DNA of 64,000 nucleotides, taken from the NCBI GenBank assembly GCA_950106755.1, contig OX467083.1:161501-225500 (forward strand). Reading direction: 5' to 3'. This document shows, piece by piece, positions 60,801 to 64,000 of the stretch (its first letter is position 1; each line of letters starts with the position of its first letter). The notes under the pieces were generated by a model that searched no databases, had not been told where the DNA came from, and was given only the letters and a program-made list of their open reading frames with translations. The DNA comes from Climacium dendroides. Its lineage: Eukaryota > Streptophyta > Bryopsida > Hypnales > Climaciaceae. Made by a program: the position numbers and the translations under genes.

Positions 60801-61728
60801 TACCCGCGAAGCCATCCCTTCTCCAGGTCAAGGAAAGTCGTAGACCCTCTTCCAGATGTCCTCAGTCCACTTTCCGGGCAGAGCTCGGACGGTCTTAATC
60901 CATTCGTTCGATTGCTCCTTCATTAGCTCCTAGATCATTTCCTCGCTCTTCAAGCTCCATGGTCGGCAAAGGAATCCCGCACACCCGAGTTGGCCCAGAT
61001 CCTCCTCCAACTACTTCCTTTCTCCGTCATCCTTCGGAATCACTGGACAGATGCTCTTGATCTTAAAAGAAAATGACCCGCTTGCTTCCGCCTTCACCAT
61101 GGTTGCAAAACTCTCCAAAACACTCACCACTCAAACCTCCTGCCTTTTCTTGCCACAGCTCCCGGTCAATCCTTTTCCTCTCCACGACAGGATCCGGAAA
61201 GTAAGATCACCCAATCCTCTCACACCTCTAAAGGCAGACCTTGCTCTGAGAGCGTTTCCAAACCACAAAGACACAATGAGGTTGGAGGAACCAAACCCCT
61301 GCGTATCCTTTCCTAGCAGTCACAGCCGTTGGGAAAGTAGCCGTTTACGCAATCATCGCAGAGGAATCTAGTCGTTAAACGGTCCTCCATGATGTATGGG
61401 ATTACCATTGGATCCGGGATTTCCTCTTCCCGTCCCGATAATCTGCCGATAGTGTGTGGATGCGTTTGCTTCCGGACCCGGTATATTTTTCGACCCCTGT
61501 TCCGTTCCTCGGATGCGGATCCGGTTCCAAATCTTTAGGAAAATAGGAATCATACAATATCTTTCTTAACCAAATTATGTATCTACTACTAATCCAATAG
61601 TGAGGTAGGGTTAATATTGGTAATATAGTTAGTTTGCCATCTTGCAAATCAAAAAATTTTACCAATGTCCACTCCTTACTTATATATTCTATATAACCAT
61701 CCTCATCCTCTCATTTTGGTCTACGACA
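57865..61728 (-). repeat. 5' LTR of element C
   Basis: A 3,864-bp LTR, TGTTATAGCAC to GGTCTACGACA on the plus strand, matching the 3' LTR base for base apart from scattered changes and a few 1-4-base gaps. It provides the empty site for the CACTA insertion near 59665. Confidence 0.92.
59202..61100 (-). pseudogene. LTR-encoded protein gene of element C, 5' LTR copy
   Basis: Starts ATG at 61100 and would end at 59202. Nonsense codons: TAG at 61011-61013, TAG at 60930-60932 and TGA at 60828-60830. The 3' LTR copy has CAG, CAG and CGA there, all C-to-T. A fourth, TAG at 59337-59339, corresponds to AAG in the other copy, an A-to-T change. Different stops in the two LTRs show that the ORF was open when the element inserted. 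Residue blocks as in the 3' LTR copy (NRVTVTWANTIFGALSG, then NTADVVNKAKFYDEGI). Confidence 0.8.
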
Positions 61729-62044
61729 ATATTACGAGATCCAGTCAGAAGTATGAAGTTCCGATTTGGTTCTTGTAGGATTGTCGATCGAGTTTGATTC
61801 GGGTCAGTGTTAGTCTGGACCGGATCAATTTTATAGGAGGATCAAGAAATCAACCGGTATTTGGGAAAAAGGGTGAAAGAGGTATAAAGAAGAATAATGG
61901 GATTGGGAAACTTTCCTCAAATCATATAGTAATACAAAACACTTCACAAAGTCTCTTGGGTTCGAACTTTAGAGTCACTTTATTATGTTTTAAAGAGGTT
62001 TTCGTAAGTATAATAGGGAATTTCACTTACCCTGTGCTGCGACA
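61729..62044 (+). repeat. E-family LTR fragment
   Basis: The 3' part of an E-type LTR, ending CTGTGCTGCGACA, placed inside the RNase H region of element D. Its left part is missing; element C begins directly at 61728 instead. If C had simply inserted here, the left part should lie before 27958, and it does not. Confidence 0.75.
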
Positions 62045-64000
62045 CTACTGCCAAAGCCTCCCGTTCCGTAGTGGTGTACTTCCTTTCCGCTAGACTCATT
62101 TGCTTGCTAGAGTAGTAAATGGGGCATTCTCTCTGGTTGTTGTCGTATTGCCAAAGGATTGCTCCTAGGCACCATCCGGAAGCATCTAAGGTAACATGAA
62201 ACTCCTTGGACCAATCCAGTGAAGACAAAACAAGGGCTTTGACTAAAGCTGATTTCAAAGCTTCAAACGCGTCTTGCCATTCCGGACTCCACAGATACTC
62301 AGTGTCCCTCTTTAATAGCTCTGTGAGCGGGGTAGCTTTCCGGGCATATCCTTCTATGAATCTTCGGTAATAACCTACACATCCTAGGAACCCTCGGATT
62401 TCCCGTACACAGGTTGAAGCGGACAGGGTGAGTATGGCTTTGACCTTGTCTAGGTCTACCTCTAACCCTTTCTGGCTCACTACATGTTCCAATAGGTTTT
62501 CGGATTCCATTCCGAAAAAACACTTTCTGAGATGTAGTTTGAGATTCATCTTTCTACACCTCTGAAAGGTTTTTCATAGATATTCTAGATGTGAATCCTT
62601 AGAACTACATATCGCAAAGTCATCAATGAATACTTCTAGAAAATGTTGTAAAAAATCTTGAAAGATATCCATCATGAGTCGTTGAAACGTTCCGAGGGCA
62701 TTACATAATCTGAAAGGCATCCGGATGAATGCAAAAGTTCCCCATTCCGTCGTGAATGTCGTCTTCAACTAGTCCAATAACCGGATGAAAACCTAGTTGT
62801 ATCCGGAAAACCCATCCAGGAAACTATAACATTTGTTTCCGGAAACTTGGTCAAGAATGATGTTTGTAAAGGGAAGGTGAAAATTATCTTTCCGAGTTGC
62901 ATCATTCAGTTTCCGAAAGTCTTGACATACCCAGATCTTGATTTTTCCTCCCGGTCCTAATTTCTTTGGAACAACAACAATGGGTGAGACCCATTCTGAG
63001 TTGAGGACTGGGTAAATAAACCCGGCCTCCAACAAAGCATCAATTTCTTCTTTCACCATCAGAGAGTACCTTGGATTTAACCGATGCTGTTGCTGGCGTA
63101 TCGGAACTGCTCCTTCTATAAAGTCGATCCGGTGTTCTTCCAGTTCTGCTGGTATCCCACTTAGATCTGGTGTCCAGGCAAAAACATCTAGATATTCTTC
63201 TAGAAGTTTTCTATAATCACCTTTCTCTAGAGTAGCCATTGCTTTACTCACAAAAAAGACCTTCCCTGGAGTAATGCTCACCTCTTCATACCTTGTTGGA
63301 CTTACAATCACTACAAGAGAAACGCGTTTGAAATGACAAAAATCAGCCCCTCCTAATCTACAAAAATTTGACGAATTTCAGTCAATTAGGACAAAAACTA
63401 TCCGAATTGACAGAAAATTGTCTAAATTGACAAAAAACTGTTAATTTTCTATAGATTAGGAGGGGCTGATTTCTGTCATTTCGGACCAATTTTGTCATTT
63501 CGGACAGGTTTTCTTGTAGTGAATCGTCTTGACCCGTTCCGGTTCCGGTCCGACTTCTTCATTCTGTAATTCACTCCAGACAGATTCTTGATTCGCCTGG
63601 TTAAGTCCAACCGCCAAAAGATTCCCTTCGCTCAGTTGTTGCCTAATCCATTCGTAGGATAGTGGAACGTTCATCTCTCCCAAAGATCGGTCTTCCAATA
63701 TAGCCGGTATCTTAATCTCCATTTCTTACGTCGCAATTTCTAGAATGGGTTCTAGAAACTCGAAATCTGGTTCCGTGATAGATGTAAAGTAACTAGTCAC
63801 GGAATCTGAGCTCTCCTGATCGGACCAGTCCGTGGTATATCCGTCAGATTCACTAGTCTCTCCCAAGTGATCAACATGTTTCCAAAGAATCTAGATGGTA
63901 GATTTCCCTACCACAAACTCTTTGGCTCCCCAGTCTATCAGAACTCTGGCTACATATAACCAAGGCCTCCCAAGTAGCATGGGAAAAGGCCTTCCCTTGG
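62045..64000 (-). pseudogene. Partial gag-pol of element D (related Ty3 element)
   Basis: Reading leftward from the window edge: end of protease (WLYVARVLIDWGAKEFVVG), a linker, RT (EEIDALLEAGFIYPVLNSEW, VFIDDFAICS) and the start of RNase H (TLDASGWCLGAILWQ), cut at 62044 by the E-type LTR fragment. It parallels element C block by block but is clearly diverged. It is broken by several stop codons and by a MITE at 63309-63521. The 5' part lies beyond the window and the 3' part is absent. Confidence 0.8.
63309..63521. mobile_element. CACTA-type MITE, 213 bp
   Basis: Ends CACTACAAGAGAAA and (reverse-complemented) CACTACAAGAAAAC, followed by long inverted arms containing AATCAGCCCCTCCTAATCTA. 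The 3-bp duplication AAT lies at 63306-63308 and 63522-63524. Removal restores the frame RVKTIVSPTR of element D. It differs from the big CACTA element in its terminal bases (CACTACAAG against CACTATAAG). Confidence 0.92.

Larger units (their letters stand above)
27958..61728 (-). mobile_element. Element C: Ty3-type LTR retrotransposon with 3.86-kb ORF-bearing LTRs
   Basis: In minus orientation: 5' LTR 61728-57865, PBS 57856-57839, one gag-pol frame from 57806 to 44814, PPT at 44775-44763, 3' LTR 44762-27958. It is split by the family E solo LTR (with B inside) at 48162-55159 and by a CACTA element at 29758-42699. Without these it is about 13.8 kb. The two LTRs are highly similar. Motif order protease-RT-RNase H-integrase marks Ty3/gypsy; the PBS form and long LTRs suggest the Tat/Athila side, and no chromodomain is seen. 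The outer flanks are CAAAG (left) and ATATT (right), so there is no target duplication and one end has probably been exchanged by recombination. Confidence 0.85.

Overview
This window is plant nuclear DNA made almost entirely of nested transposable elements. I see no ordinary host gene. Reasons for a plant (streptophyte): CACTA genes of the Transposase_21 and Transposase_24 type, a Tat/Athila-like Ty3 retrotransposon, short TTTAGGG telomere-type repeats, spliceosomal introns, and nonsense mutations mainly at CAG, CAA and CGA, as expected from methylated plant DNA. A large, repeat-rich genome is likely; the species cannot be read from the sequence.

Layout. 1-293 is the end of an LTR (family E), followed by unclassified CCGG-rich sequence to 700. 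701-26250 is a candidate giant Mutator-like element, bounded by related inverted ends that begin with the same 18 bases. It has a broken MULE-type transposase gene at its left end (minus strand) and, at its right end, a ten-exon gene joining a ParB-like domain to a beta-class DNA methyltransferase (plus strand). It has been invaded by a solo LTR (family A, 8814-12424, TSD CTTAT/CTTAC) and a hAT-like element (14280-20002, 8-bp TSD). The hAT-like element holds a further solo LTR (15564-17300, TSD GGAAC). Two near-perfect hairpins and a 315-bp inverted repeat lie in the middle, and a third hairpin lies in the transposase gene.

27958-61728 (minus strand) is a Ty3 retrotransposon, element C. Its LTRs are about 3.86 kb, and it has a PBS, a single-frame gag-pol and a PPT. 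Its 3' LTR is split by a 12,942-bp CACTA element (29758-42699, TSD TCA) with divergent TNP2-like and TnpA-like genes. Its gag-pol is split between protease and reverse transcriptase by a solo LTR of family E (48167-55154, TSD TCCCC). That solo LTR is itself split by a family B solo LTR (51523-55087, TSD ATTTT). Beyond 61728 lie an E-family fragment and a second related pol (element D), which carries a small CACTA-type MITE.

The most unusual features are these. (1) Every large LTR family here (A/B, E and the LTRs of C) carries its own homologous open reading frame of about 560-650 codons inside the LTR, so solo LTRs look like self-contained genes. (2) The giant element pairs a MULE-like transposase with a ParB-methyltransferase gene. 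(3) Three hairpins share constant blocks around a 15-base mirrored segment that differs between copies. (4) A 20-bp perfect palindrome is present in both subterminal regions of the CACTA element.
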